The translations under genes were made by a program, and so were the position numbers. A stretch of 64,000 bases of DNA, taken from the NCBI GenBank assembly GCA_002869885.2, contig NEWR02000008.1:24204-88203 (forward strand), read 5' to 3'. The stretch's first letter is position 1, and each line of letters opens with the position of its first letter. The notes below the pieces were generated by a model. That model was not told where the DNA came from. It did not search any database and worked only from the letters and a program-made list of their open reading frames with translations. This DNA comes from Nitrospira sp. CG24C. Its GTDB lineage: Bacteria > Nitrospirota > Nitrospiria > Nitrospirales > Nitrospiraceae. Positions 26,031 through 35,388 of this stretch are shown here, piece after piece.

Positions 26031-26891
26031 CTAGTTCATAGGAACCAATTGCTGCCACAGAAACTGCACGGTACTCTTCGGCAGCTGAGGATCGGGCCAC
26101 TCAGCGACCTTTTTCGCCAACTCGACAAAGGCCCGGCTGGAAGGTGATGCGGGAAAGCGTTCTGTGACTGCCTTCTGCTCGATGACGGCCATCGGCAGGT
26201 AATCGTCGAGGGGAATGAACCCCAGGTAGTCAAGGCTGATGTTCAGAAAACGCTCCGCGGCTACATCGAGCTTGCGGAATGTCTGAGTCGCGTCACGCTG
26301 ACTTTTCACCATGTTGACCAACACTTTAAATCGGCGTTCACGATGCTGCCGGCATAACACCTTCATCAGCGCATAGGCGTCGGTCAACGACGTCGGCTCC
26401 GGCGAGATGACCACGATGGTCTCCTGGGCGGCGGCGGCGAAATAGGTGACATTGGGAGATATGCCGGCTCCGGTATCGATCAACAGCACCTCCACATTGT
26501 CAACAACCTGCTCCAACTCAGTCTGTAAGGTGAGTTGCTGTGTGTCGGTCAAGGCGGTGAGTTGCGGCAGGCCGGAGCCAGCCGGCAACACCTGGATTCC
26601 AGCCGGACCTGGAATGATGATGTCGGACAGACTGCGTGATCCGCACAGCACATCCTCCAGCGTATACCGAGGCACCAACCCCAACAGCACATCGATATTG
26701 CCCAGGCCCAAGTCCGCATCCAGTACCAGCACCTGTTTTCCGGCTCGCGCGAGCCCCACTGCGAGGTTGGCGACCACATTCGTTTTCCCCACCCCGCCCT
26801 TCCCGCTGGTTACGGCGATCACACGGGTACACAGGCTCCCTTGAGCCATTGCCGGCATCGCTGTCTCCTGTTCACTGAGCATGTTCTTCAT
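26031..26891 (-). CDS. flhG: FlhG, MinD-like ATPase controlling flagellar number
   Basis: From ATG 26891 the 286 residues contain the deviant Walker A SGKGGVGKTN, switch DADLGLGNIDVLLGL and the LIDTGAGISPNV segment typical of FlhG/FleN/YlxH. It counteracts FlhF, limiting flagellar number and site, and in Pseudomonas and Vibrio it also restrains FleQ/FlrA. An FlrA/FleQ-like activator is encoded at 52781. The upstream part of the longest frame overlaps flhF and is not coding. Confidence 0.95.
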   Translation of the reverse strand: MKNMLSEQETAMPAMAQGSLCTRVIAVTSGKGGVGKTNVVANLAVGLARAGKQVLVLDADLGLGNIDVLLGLVPRYTLEDVLCGSRSLSDIIIPGPAGIQVLPAGSGLPQLTALTDTQQLTLQTELEQVVDNVEVLLIDTGAGISPNVTYFAAAAQETIVVISPEPTSLTDAYALMKVLCRQHRERRFKVLVNMVKSQRDATQTFRKLDVAAERFLNISLDYLGFIPLDDYLPMAVIEQKAVTERFPASPSSRAFVELAKKVAEWPDPQLPKSTVQFLWQQLVPMN

Positions 26892-26907
26892 GTGCGGAGT
26901 CTCCCTA

Positions 26908-28260
26908 CTACGCTTGTTGTGGCGTCGTTCCGCCCATGGATACAACCGAGTCGCGTCCAATGGATGACGAGAGGCCTGATGGTGTGAAACGGGCTGAACC
27001 CCTGTCGAGTAACAGATCTGCCAACCGCGCCGATTCCGCCGGCTCGAAATCTTCCGGTACCCGCTGGCCATTGCTCCAATAGGACAGGGGCAAGGCGGTC
27101 TGGTACGCCAGTTCGAAGAGATTGCCGTATTCCTCCGTCTCGTCCAGCTTGGTAAAGAGCAACCGAGACGGCGCGCAGGCTGTGTACCTCGCCACGGTGC
27201 GGCGAAGATCCTGCATCCTCGTGGTGGCGGATAAAACCAGATGCGTCTCGATCGATCCGTACGAGTCTTTGATGCCTGCCAGATTCATGAGCTGCGCCGT
27301 CTCATGGGGACCGAGCCCCGGCGTGTCGATCAGGATCAGGCTTGCCTGGCGATGACGGCGTATACCTTCGACCACTTCAGCCGTGGTCTGAGCCGTTTCG
27401 AGAGGAACACCCAGGACATGCGCATACGTGCGGAGCTGTTCGACGGCGGCCATCCGGCAGGTGTCAAGTGTGATCAGGGCAACCGACCTGTTTTCTTGAA
27501 GCCGGTAGTGGGCCGCGAGTTTCACGATGGCCGTGGTCTTGCCCGCCCCGCTCGGTCCGATAAACATGGCGACCTTGTAATCATTCTCCGCGTCCAGCAG
27601 GGGTCCGCTTACTCGAATCCGCTCCATGCAGAGATGATGCAGTCCATCCTGAATCTCGGAGTCCGATTGGAGAGATTCCGGTGAAAGACGGCGGCGAAGC
27701 GCGAGGCAGAGATCTTCGGCAGTTGCGGGCCGTAATCCCTGCGTCACCAGCAAACGGCAGGCTCGCGCCAACGGCGCAGGAAAGCTCGATCCTGCCGTCT
27801 GCGACTCATCGGGTAATGAGGACGTGAGCTGCTGCTGCAGATCCAGGAGTTCATGCTTGAGCCGGCGAAAGCGCCATTGTGAGACTGATTGCGGCGCCGG
27901 TTTCGTCGACGGCGACGAAATTTTGGCCGTCTCTACCACGGACTCCGTCGGATGAGGGGCGCGAAGCAATGAACTTAATGTGTCCTGAAACGCGGATGCC
28001 GACCCTCTCTGATTCTCGACCGGAAGGGCAGCATCCTGCCTGAGCGGAGGAGCCGCCTGCTGATCAGGAACCGTCTGCTCGGCAGTCGAATCGGTCGCAG
28101 CAGTCACCTCTAAGAGCGATCGCCCAAAAATCGAGAAGGGCAAGCTCCCCCGCTTCACCCGCTTCGTGGAGAGGATGAGCGCATCCGGCCCCAACTCCTC
28201 CTTGATGGCGCGGATGGCGTCATGCATGGTGTCGGCATGAAAGACTTTCATCTTCATCAT
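26908..28260 (-). CDS. flhF: FlhF, SRP-family GTPase placing the flagellum
   Basis: The 450 residues have the FlhF N-terminus (MKVFHADTMHDAIRAIKEELGPDALILSTKRVKRG), a long variable B region (about 60-150) and an SRP-type NG GTPase domain with GPSGAGKTTAIVKLAAHY, TLDTCRMAAVEQLRTYA, IDTPG and FTKLDET. FlhF recruits early basal-body parts to the pole. It is followed at once by flhG and preceded by flhA, five nt away. Confidence 0.97.
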   Translation of the reverse strand: MMKMKVFHADTMHDAIRAIKEELGPDALILSTKRVKRGSLPFSIFGRSLLEVTAATDSTAEQTVPDQQAAPPLRQDAALPVENQRGSASAFQDTLSSLLRAPHPTESVVETAKISSPSTKPAPQSVSQWRFRRLKHELLDLQQQLTSSLPDESQTAGSSFPAPLARACRLLVTQGLRPATAEDLCLALRRRLSPESLQSDSEIQDGLHHLCMERIRVSGPLLDAENDYKVAMFIGPSGAGKTTAIVKLAAHYRLQENRSVALITLDTCRMAAVEQLRTYAHVLGVPLETAQTTAEVVEGIRRHRQASLILIDTPGLGPHETAQLMNLAGIKDSYGSIETHLVLSATTRMQDLRRTVARYTACAPSRLLFTKLDETEEYGNLFELAYQTALPLSYWSNGQRVPEDFEPAESARLADLLLDRGSARFTPSGLSSSIGRDSVVSMGGTTPQQA

Positions 28261-28265
28261 TCACC

Positions 28266-30329
28266 TCACGGTAGAAGAGTTTCGCCGTCCAGCTTGATGG
28301 TATCCAGCGACTGAAGCCGGACCATCGAATCGAGTTCGTTGAATCCCACCACCGGCACGGCGTGCAATATCCGATCGGTCAAGCGGCGGATATGGCGCCG
28401 GAGCGCCGGTGAGCAGAGCAACACCGGTTGATGGCCGCGCGCGGAAACGCGTTCCACTGCTTGCTTCAGCGCCGCCAGCAATGTGTGGGAAAGACCTGGG
28501 TCCAGGTTCAGCATGCCCCCTTGGGGGATCGCGGCAGCCTGTTCGCTCAAGGATCGATCGAGCCGTGGATCGAGCGTGATCACAGGCAACGTGCCGTCCG
28601 GTGCTTGGTATTGACGCGTAATCGTCCGGCCCAACGCCTGCCGCGCCATTTCCGTAAGCAGCTCAGGATCTTTGGTGATGCCCGCGTGGTCGGCCAGGGC
28701 TTCGATGATCGATCGAAGATCGCGGATCGGAATGCCTTCACGGAGCAAGTTGCCAAGAACACGGACAACCGTTCCAAGCGGAAGCAAGGTGGGAATCAAC
28801 TCTTCAACCAGTTTGGGATGGACCTTCGCCACCTCGTCGAGCAGGGACTGCACCTCCTGCCGCCCCAACAATTCATGCCCATGGCGTTTAATAATTTCAG
28901 ACAAATGCGTGGCGATGGCTGAACTGGCATCCACGACGGTATAACCGGCCAGTTGCGCTTGCTCGCGCGTCGACTCCGGCACCCACAGCGCAGACAAGCC
29001 GAACGCCGGTTCCTTTGTGGCGACACCATGAATGAGGCCCCGTTGGGCGGTACCCGGATCGATGGCCAGCACATGCCCCGGCAACACATCGGCCTTCGTC
29101 AGTTCCACGCCTTTGAGCATGACGGCATACTCGTTGGGGCGCAGTTGGAGGTTATCGCGGATATGGATGGGCGGCAGGAGAAACCCCATCGTATCGGCAA
29201 ACTGTTTTCTGAGGCCCTTAATCCGATCCAGCAACGCGGTCCCATGTTTACCTTCCACTAACCCGATGAGCCCGTACCCGACCTGTACTTCCATCAAATC
29301 GAGCGGAGCCAATTGAGGTACGGTACTTTCAGCTTGTGGCGGCGAGGAAACCGGCGCCGCCTCGGTGGGCTTCTTTGCCTCCAGCGACAACCGATAGGCG
29401 AACCAGGCCGCGACTCCCCCCAATCCGAGAAACGCCAGATGGGGCAAGCCGGGGACGACTCCGAGCGCCAGCAAAATCCCGGCGGCCGTGCCGACGGCTT
29501 TGGGTGACAGCAGCATCTGCCGCGTAATCTGGCTCCCGAGATCGGCGTCCGCGGCAGCGCGCGTCACCACGATGCCGGCGGCTGTTGAGATGAACAGCGC
29601 GGGAATCTGCGCAACCAGTCCTTCTCCGACCGTCAAGAGCGTATAGGTTTGCGCGGCCAATCCGGGACTCATGCCCTGTTGTAAGATGCCGATGGTCAGT
29701 CCACCGATGATGTTGACCAGAACAATGATGATCGCCGCGATCGCATCGCCCCGGACAAACTTGCTGGCGCCATCCATGGAACCGTAGAAATCCGCCTCTT
29801 CTGAGATCTCCCTCCGCCGCCGCCTCGCTTCCGTCTCGTTGATCAAGCCGGCATTCAAATCGGCGTCGATGCTCATCTGTTTGCCAGGCATCGCGTCCAA
29901 GGTAAACCGGGCCGCCACTTCGGCGACGCGACCGGCGCCTTTGGTCACGACCACGAAGTTGATGACGACCAGGATCGAGAACACGACGAGCCCGGCCCGA
30001 ATCACCTCGCCCGCTGCCGCTGCGCCTTCATTGCCGTGCAACAGAATCAGCCGCGTCGACGCAATGTTGAGAGACAAGCGGAATAGGGTCACGATGAGGA
30101 GAATGGATGGGAACGCCGAAAATTCGATCGGCCGTCGAACTTGCAACCCCACGAGTAAGATGATCACCGACAGCGTGATGTTGAAGGCCAGAAGAAGATC
30201 CAGAAAAAACCGTGGCAGCGGCAGGATCATCAGCATGATGACACCTACCACGCCGACTGATACCAGAATATCCGGATGCTTGATAAACGACGAGGGAGAC
30301 AATGTGTTGGTGTTGGACTCTGATGCCAT
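28266..30329 (-). CDS. flhA: FlhA, flagellar type III export gate protein
   Basis: The 687 residues have eight predicted membrane helices in the first ~310 residues, including the FHIPEP-region PGKQMSIDADLNAGLINETEARRRR and GAMDGASKFVRGDAIA-like segments, then a cytosolic chaperone-docking domain ending VPVVGFNELD. FlhA is the main export gate. It follows flhB directly, with a short 7-nt array between them. Confidence 0.97.
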   Translation of the reverse strand: MASESNTNTLSPSSFIKHPDILVSVGVVGVIMLMILPLPRFFLDLLLAFNITLSVIILLVGLQVRRPIEFSAFPSILLIVTLFRLSLNIASTRLILLHGNEGAAAAGEVIRAGLVVFSILVVINFVVVTKGAGRVAEVAARFTLDAMPGKQMSIDADLNAGLINETEARRRRREISEEADFYGSMDGASKFVRGDAIAAIIIVLVNIIGGLTIGILQQGMSPGLAAQTYTLLTVGEGLVAQIPALFISTAAGIVVTRAAADADLGSQITRQMLLSPKAVGTAAGILLALGVVPGLPHLAFLGLGGVAAWFAYRLSLEAKKPTEAAPVSSPPQAESTVPQLAPLDLMEVQVGYGLIGLVEGKHGTALLDRIKGLRKQFADTMGFLLPPIHIRDNLQLRPNEYAVMLKGVELTKADVLPGHVLAIDPGTAQRGLIHGVATKEPAFGLSALWVPESTREQAQLAGYTVVDASSAIATHLSEIIKRHGHELLGRQEVQSLLDEVAKVHPKLVEELIPTLLPLGTVVRVLGNLLREGIPIRDLRSIIEALADHAGITKDPELLTEMARQALGRTITRQYQAPDGTLPVITLDPRLDRSLSEQAAAIPQGGMLNLDPGLSHTLLAALKQAVERVSARGHQPVLLCSPALRRHIRRLTDRILHAVPVVGFNELDSMVRLQSLDTIKLDGETLLP

Positions 30330-30330
30330 A

Positions 30331-30366
30331 CTTCCTTACCCCTTACCCCTTATCACTTATCACTTA
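30331..30366. repeat. Short 7-nt-period array (CTTACCC / CTTATCA)
   Basis: CTTACCC, CTTACCC, CTTATCA, CTTATCA, CTTACCG run in phase between flhA and flhB. The same unit occurs inside kinase 1 (about 8418-8452). Confidence 0.65.
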
Positions 30367-31452
30367 CCGGACCACCCGTTCAGACACCAGCCCTCGCGCA
30401 CGGAACACAAACGCAAGAATCTCCGCCACCGCACGGTAGAGATCGGCGGGGATCGCTTTGCCGACGTCGACAAGTTTATAGAGGGTCCGAGCCACGAATT
30501 TGTTCTCGACGACGGCCACCCCGTGCTGCCTGGCCACCGCGCGAATCCGTTCCGCGAGGTGACCGGCTCCCTTCGCGACGACGATAGGCGCGGACATACG
30601 CGCCTGGTCGTACTTGAGCGCGACGGCCAGGTGCGTCGGGTTCGTCACGACCACGTCCGCTTCCGGCACGGCCGCCATCATGCGTTTTCTCATCATGTCC
30701 CGCTGAACGCTACGCACCCGGCTCTTGATCAACGGATCGCCCTCTGCGTCACGAAATTCTTCTCTCACCTCTTGAACGGTCATCTTCAGGGACCGCTCCC
30801 ATTCCCACCGTTGATAGAGAAAGTCCGCCCCCGCAACCACGGAGATAGCCCCCACGATCACGGCCGCGGTTTTCAACGTCAGCCACCCCATGACTGCCAG
30901 AAGCCCCCAGATGTCGTAGTCCACCACCTCCGGGAGTCGCGGAAGATCCTGCCAGAGCACGAACGCGCCGATGCCGCCGATGATCGCAATTTTGAGCAAC
31001 GACTTGATCAACTCCGCGACAGACCGGAGGCTCACGATGCGGCCGAATCCCTTGATCGGGTTTAACCGGCCGATGTCGCACGGAAGGGAGGATTTCCACA
31101 GCAACCCGGTCTGAGCCATGGTGGCCCCGGCCGCGACGAGCGCCAACCCGCCAAGGAACGGCAGCAGAAGCAACCCGCTCGTGAACCCTACCTCAATGAC
31201 CAACGAATGCAGCTGCTGGACCGTCAAGCTGGTATGGACCACACGGTCGAACGACCTTGTAAGACCCACACGGGTAATATCGGTCAGCTGATGGATGCCG
31301 GGACCGGCAAATAGCGCCAACAGGCCGATGCCGGAGAACAGCAGCGCCGCAGTGGTCACATCGCGGCTCACCGCAATGTTGCCATCCTTGCGGGCATCCG
31401 CTTTCCGTTTCGGAGTCGCCGGCTCCGTCTTGTTGTCCTTATCTTCAGCCAT
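30364..31452 (-). CDS. flhB: FlhB, export switch protein
   Basis: The 362 residues have a basic N-terminus (KTEPATPKRKADARKDGNIAVSRDV), four membrane helices and the cytosolic autocleavage site NPTH in VVVTNPTHLAVALKYD. Cleavage at this site switches export from rod/hook to filament substrates, together with FliK (encoded at 38107). It overlaps fliR upstream by 8 nt. Confidence 0.97.
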   Translation of the reverse strand: MAEDKDNKTEPATPKRKADARKDGNIAVSRDVTTAALLFSGIGLLALFAGPGIHQLTDITRVGLTRSFDRVVHTSLTVQQLHSLVIEVGFTSGLLLLPFLGGLALVAAGATMAQTGLLWKSSLPCDIGRLNPIKGFGRIVSLRSVAELIKSLLKIAIIGGIGAFVLWQDLPRLPEVVDYDIWGLLAVMGWLTLKTAAVIVGAISVVAGADFLYQRWEWERSLKMTVQEVREEFRDAEGDPLIKSRVRSVQRDMMRKRMMAAVPEADVVVTNPTHLAVALKYDQARMSAPIVVAKGAGHLAERIRAVARQHGVAVVENKFVARTLYKLVDVGKAIPADLYRAVAEILAFVFRARGLVSERVVR

Positions 31453-32233
31453 GTCCCAGTATCCTCATGAGCCTCTCGATCGTGTCGTGTAATCCTATAA
31501 ACTCCCGTTCAAACAGCAAGACTGTGTAGGGTAACGCCAGACCTAAGACCAGCAGTCCTCCCGCGATCGTCAGGGGAAAGCTCAAGACAAAGACATTGAT
31601 CTGCGCGACGGCGCGTCCCAACATGGCCAGCAAGAGATTGATGAGAACCAGGGCGACGAGTACCGGCGCCGCCAGCTTCAAGGCCACCAGAAACATATGC
31701 TGCGAGAGCTGGAGCACTTCCTCACCGAGAGCAGGAGAGAGCCTGGCGCCGAATGGCGGGATAGTGTCGTAACTCGACACGATGGCAGCCACGACGATCA
31801 TGTGCGCATTCACCGAAAGAAACACCATCGAGGCGATGATTCGAAAATACTCGCTGATCAACGACGACTGTTGGGAGGTCATGGGGTCCAACAGCTGCAC
31901 CGCGCCGAATCCAATCTGTATCCCAAGCAGATCGCCGGCCACTTCAAGCGATGCAAACAGCAATCGGACAGCCAGCCCAATCACCAGGCCGATGAGCAGC
32001 TCACTCGCAAGCCCGGCCGTCATTTCGATCGTGTCTTGCGACATCGGCGGAAGCCGAATGAGCGGCGTGAGGGCGATCCCCAGCATCACGACAAGCGCGA
32101 TTTTGATTTGAGCCGGAACCGTCCGCCCGCCCAACATCGGAAAGGCCGCAACGATACCCCCGATACGGGACACCAGAACCAGAAAGGACTGGAATTCCGG
32201 CAAGAGAAGATGGAGTGATGGCGCTGTTGTCAT
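31445..32233 (-). CDS. fliR: FliR, export gate membrane protein
   Basis: This 262-residue hydrophobic protein has the FliR pattern (ALVVMLGIALTPLI, GLVIGLAVRLLFASLEVAGDLLGIQIGFG, LALPYTVLLFE). With FliP and FliQ it forms the export channel core. The gene overlaps flhB by 8 nt and follows fliQ. Confidence 0.96.
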   Translation of the reverse strand: MTTAPSLHLLLPEFQSFLVLVSRIGGIVAAFPMLGGRTVPAQIKIALVVMLGIALTPLIRLPPMSQDTIEMTAGLASELLIGLVIGLAVRLLFASLEVAGDLLGIQIGFGAVQLLDPMTSQQSSLISEYFRIIASMVFLSVNAHMIVVAAIVSSYDTIPPFGARLSPALGEEVLQLSQHMFLVALKLAAPVLVALVLINLLLAMLGRAVAQINVFVLSFPLTIAGGLLVLGLALPYTVLLFEREFIGLHDTIERLMRILGHG

Positions 32234-32266
32234 GGTTCTTCCGTGATCGATTACAGCAATGCCGAG

Positions 32267-32536
32267 TCAGTGCGCATAGTTGGGGATGCTCAAAAATAGC
32301 TGCGTCATAAACGACGTGAGCACGCCCATCATCCAGGGCAGAAACACAAGAATCACGGCGAATACGCCCACCACTTTCGGCACGAACGTCAGCGTCATTT
32401 CGTTCAATTGCGTCATGGCCTGTACCACGCTGACAGCAAGGCCCACGACTAAGGCAAGTCCCAGCATTGGCGCAGAGATAAGCAGCGTGGTTTCGATGGC
32501 TTGGCGACCGATCTCTGTGACCATCTCAGGTGTCAT
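32267..32536 (-). CDS. fliQ: FliQ, export gate membrane protein
   Basis: From ATG 32536 the protein is 89 residues, the usual FliQ size, with two membrane helices (TLLISAPMLGLALVVGLAVSVVQAMTQLNE and VVGVFAVILVFLPWMMGVL). A longer frame to 32602 only adds repeat sequence. It is part of the FliPQR channel. Confidence 0.96.
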   Translation of the reverse strand: MTPEMVTEIGRQAIETTLLISAPMLGLALVVGLAVSVVQAMTQLNEMTLTFVPKVVGVFAVILVFLPWMMGVLTSFMTQLFLSIPNYAH

Positions 32537-32559
32537 CTCGCTCGCTCCTTTCGGATCTC

Positions 32560-32676
32560 GCTCAGTAACTACGCAGGTGTTCAGGCTGAAGGCTGCGGGC
32601 ACAGGCTGAAGTGTTTGGAATTTCGAACTCCGGCCTTCAGTCTGAACCCCTTCAGCCTATCTACCTGAGCAGTTAC
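32560..32676. repeat. CTTCAGCC-type inverted repeat, copy 5
   Basis: AACT...CAGG-TTCAGGCTGAAGG faces CCTTCAGTCTGAACCCCTTCAGCCTATCTACCTGAGCAGTT, with a heptamer TTTCGAACT core. It fills the fliP-fliQ gap. Confidence 0.75.
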
Positions 32677-32681
32677 CTCGC

Positions 32682-33485
32682 TCATTGAAAGCTTTTCACC
32701 AACGACCCGACGACTAAGTTCCACCCATCGGCCAGCACAAAGAGAATGAGTTTGAATGGGAGGGAAATCATGGTTGGAGGCAACATCATCATGCCCATGG
32801 ACATCAGCACGCTGGCCACCACCATGTCGACGATCAGAAACGGAATATAGATGAGAAACCCGATCTGAAACGCGACGCGCAATTCGCTCAAGATATAGGC
32901 GGGAATCACCACATGGATGGGAACCTGATCGACCGTTTCAGGCTTCGGACGCTTGCTCAGCTCGATAAAGAGTTCAAGATCCTTGTCGCGCACCTGTTTC
33001 AGCATAAATGTACGAATCGGCTGAATACCCCTGGTCCAGGCCTCTTCGTGAGAGATCTGTTCTGCAAGCAAGGGCTGGAGGGCTTGGCTATAGACAGCCT
33101 CCCCTACTGGGGCCATCACAAAGACCGTAATGAACAAGGCCAGGCTGATGAGAACCTGATTGGGCGGCACCGACTGCGTCCCTAAGGCCTGGCGGAGAAA
33201 TGAGAGGACGATCACGACCCTCGTGAAAGACGTGACCATGATGAAGAATGCCGGCGCCAGGGAGAGGACCGTCAACAGTGCAAGAATTTGAAGGACGACG
33301 GCGGTCTGTTTGGGGCCCGTCTGGCCGAGATCGATCGTGACCGAAGGATTGGCCGCGCCGATGGCATCCTGGGTCATTCCAAAAAGCAGGCAGATCAGGG
33401 TGAGCAGTAAGAAACCAGCACGGTAGACTTGTGGCAATCGCACGGAATACGTCGGCAGTGGACATATGCGGGCGTTATCCGACAT
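32682..33485 (-). CDS. fliP: FliP, export channel protein
   Basis: From ATG 33485, with a strong ribosome site (GGAGGTGGCC), the 267 residues carry a signal peptide (about 15-44) and the FliP core: PAFFIMVTSFTRVVIVLSFLRQALGTQSVPPNQVLI, and RVAFQIGFLIYIPFLIVDMVVASVLMSMGMMMLPP. It overlaps fliO by 11 nt. Confidence 0.97.
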   Translation of the reverse strand: MSDNARICPLPTYSVRLPQVYRAGFLLLTLICLLFGMTQDAIGAANPSVTIDLGQTGPKQTAVVLQILALLTVLSLAPAFFIMVTSFTRVVIVLSFLRQALGTQSVPPNQVLISLALFITVFVMAPVGEAVYSQALQPLLAEQISHEEAWTRGIQPIRTFMLKQVRDKDLELFIELSKRPKPETVDQVPIHVVIPAYILSELRVAFQIGFLIYIPFLIVDMVVASVLMSMGMMMLPPTMISLPFKLILFVLADGWNLVVGSLVKSFQ

Positions 33486-33873
33486 GGCCACCTCCAGTCT
33501 CTGCCTTCCCGTCGCGCACTGGAGCCTGAGGATCATTGTGCGCTGACGGCCTGCCTGGCACGACCGATCGACCGGATGTCGCCGCGGACAGAAACTGTTG
33601 GACTCGTTCCCGATCCGTGATGTGGCCGAGCGGCACCAGATCCGTCGGGGTCATGCCGACGATGACGAACTCCCCCGCAACCGATACCAGAGAAATAGTC
33701 TTGCGTGGGCCGATATACCCGCTGCCGAGCACCTGGATAATCTGCGTAGACACAGGCCCGCAGAATCGCGTGCCGGCAAATCGACGAACCAAGACGAGAA
33801 GCCCGCCTATGAGCGCAAGCACAAGGGCCAGAGCTGATGCCATTCGTATAATACTGTCCCAAAAGTCGATCAT
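33475..33873 (-). CDS. fliO: FliO, export assembly protein
   Basis: The 132 residues have one N-terminal membrane helix (MASALALVLALIGGLLVLV), then a FliO beta domain (IQVLGSGYIGPRKTISLVSVAGEFVIVGMTPTDLVPLGHI). FliO helps assemble FliP. Position between fliN and fliP and overlap with fliP support the call. Confidence 0.92.
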   Translation of the reverse strand: MIDFWDSIIRMASALALVLALIGGLLVLVRRFAGTRFCGPVSTQIIQVLGSGYIGPRKTISLVSVAGEFVIVGMTPTDLVPLGHITDRERVQQFLSAATSGRSVVPGRPSAHNDPQAPVRDGKAETGGGHVG

Positions 33874-33891
33874 CTTGTCTTCGTTCCTTCA

Positions 33892-33987
33892 ACTTGTTTA
33901 CTTGGTTTCTTTGGTTTGTCTCGTTTGTTTGGTTGAACGAAACTAACCAGGTGAACCAAATAAACAAAACAAACCAGATAAACCAGC
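33892..33987. repeat. 9-nt-period inverted repeat, copy 4
   Basis: The left arm has units TGGTTTCTT, TGGTTTGTC, TCGTTTGTT, the centre is GGTTGAACGAAACTAACC, and the right arm has AGGTGAACC, AAATAAACA, AAACAAACC, AGATAAACC. It is the clearest copy for counting units; it lies between fliN and fliO. Confidence 0.85.
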
Positions 33988-33994
33988 CGGACCC

Positions 33995-34369
33995 TTATGC
34001 CAGTTGCTGAACTCGTTCGGCCGCGCTGATCACGTCGGTGAGGCGAATGCCGAATTTCTCGTTCACCACGACCACTTCACCCCGCGCCACCAGCTTGTTG
34101 TTGACCAGCACTTCCATCGGTTCTCCCGCGAGCTTTTCGAGTTCGATCACTGATCCTTGCCCAAGCTGCAGTAACTCTCGAATGACCATCTTGGTCGACC
34201 CGACCTGCACGGTCACCTGCATCGGAATGTCGAGGATAAAGTCGATGTTCTTGGGCGCCGGGGCCGCGCCTCCTCCGTCAAGCGATGGAAATGACGCAGG
34301 AGTCGGTGGAGAAGCGGGCGCGGGCGTGGAAGCATTCGTTCCGGGGTTCACTACTTCGTTGTCAGCCAT
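33995..34369 (-). CDS. fliN: FliN, motor switch C-ring protein
   Basis: The 124 residues have a Pro/Ala-rich N-terminus (1-40) and the SpoA domain (IDFILDIPMQVTVQVGSTKMVIRELLQLGQGSVIELEKLAGEPMEVLVNNKLVARGEVVVVNEKFGIRLTDV). FliN forms the base of the switch complex with FliM and binds the export ATPase regulator FliH in other bacteria, which matters for the REC-FliH fusion here. Confidence 0.96.
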   Translation of the reverse strand: MADNEVVNPGTNASTPAPASPPTPASFPSLDGGGAAPAPKNIDFILDIPMQVTVQVGSTKMVIRELLQLGQGSVIELEKLAGEPMEVLVNNKLVARGEVVVVNEKFGIRLTDVISAAERVQQLA

Positions 34370-34398
34370 AGACGGTTCTCCTCAGTCGTGCACGTCGC

Positions 34399-35373
34399 TT
34401 ATGCGACGACCTTTTCAATGCGGCAGGCGTGATTTCCCTTGGAGACGCCGGGGCTCCCTTGAAACTTCAGGTATCCCTCGACAAAACAATCGAGCGGGTC
34501 GCCGGGCCGCTGGTCTAACAAAATGAGATCTCCAGGGGCAAAATCCAACACATCTCGTACCTTGACCGTGGCGGTTCCAAGCCGAACCGTCACGCCAAGC
34601 CGGCATTCTTGTAGCTTTTCATGAAACCTGGTTGCCCAACTTCCATCTTGCTCAAGTTGATCCGAGACGATCCCTGAATAGAGTTTCTCTTTAATAGGCT
34701 CGAGCATCGAGTAGGGATACACTAAAAAGAAGTCGCTGGTGGTCTCCCCAAATTGAACCTGGAGGGTGGTCACGAAGACGATTTCCGATGCGGAGACCAC
34801 CATGGCAAACTGAGGATTGACTTCAGAACGGACCAGTCCAGTCTTGACGTCGAGTGCGGCGCGCCAGGCTTTCTCCAAGTCCTCAAACGCCAGATGTACG
34901 AGCTTCTTGATGATCCTCAACTGAATCGGCGTGAAATCCCGGCCTTCAGGCTTGACATGCGTTTGCGCCTTCCCTCCATAGAAATAGTCCACCATGAGGT
35001 AGACCAAGAACGCATTGATGACAAACAGACCATTCCCCCGTAGCGGGTCCATGCGAAACACGTTCAGCGAGGAGGGAATCGGAACGGTCTTCATGAACGC
35101 GCCGAACTTCATGATTTGCGTCCCGATAATATTGAACTCCACCTTCGTGCTCAGCAGAGCGCTCCATGAGAGGGACAGGTGCCTAGTAAACCGGTCGGTA
35201 ATCAGCTCGAGCGTCGGCATGCGCCCGCGAACGATGCGTTCCTGATTGAAGAGGTCGAACTGCCTAATCCCGCCGGCCGGCTGTCCCTCTTCTTCCGCTT
35301 GGGTCTCAACCTCCCCGGAGACAACCCCCTTTAACAGCGCATCGATTTCGTCTTGTGAGAGTATTTTTTCCAT
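34399..35373 (-). CDS. fliM: FliM, motor switch protein
   Basis: The 324 residues begin with the CheY-binding peptide (SQDEIDALL), followed by the CheC-like middle domain (YDLFNQERIVRGRMPTLELITDRFTR-like) and a C-terminal SpoA domain (VRLGTATVKVRDVLDFAPGDLILLDQRPGDPLDCFVEGYLKFQGSPG). The CheY-binding motif shows the motor is built for chemotactic switching. fliL lies 15 nt upstream. Confidence 0.97.
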   Translation of the reverse strand: MEKILSQDEIDALLKGVVSGEVETQAEEEGQPAGGIRQFDLFNQERIVRGRMPTLELITDRFTRHLSLSWSALLSTKVEFNIIGTQIMKFGAFMKTVPIPSSLNVFRMDPLRGNGLFVINAFLVYLMVDYFYGGKAQTHVKPEGRDFTPIQLRIIKKLVHLAFEDLEKAWRAALDVKTGLVRSEVNPQFAMVVSASEIVFVTTLQVQFGETTSDFFLVYPYSMLEPIKEKLYSGIVSDQLEQDGSWATRFHEKLQECRLGVTVRLGTATVKVRDVLDFAPGDLILLDQRPGDPLDCFVEGYLKFQGSPGVSKGNHACRIEKVVA

Positions 35374-35388
35374 AGCAGCGATGTCTGA

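Noticed and set aside
29839-31065. Long plus-strand ORF (408 codons) opposite flhA/flhB
   Set aside because: It is antisense to two firmly identified export genes, its product matches no family by eye and has no ribosome site.
33892-33987. CRISPR-like array in the fliN-fliO gap
   Set aside because: Units are 9 nt, degenerate and inverted about a centre, with no spacers and no cas genes.
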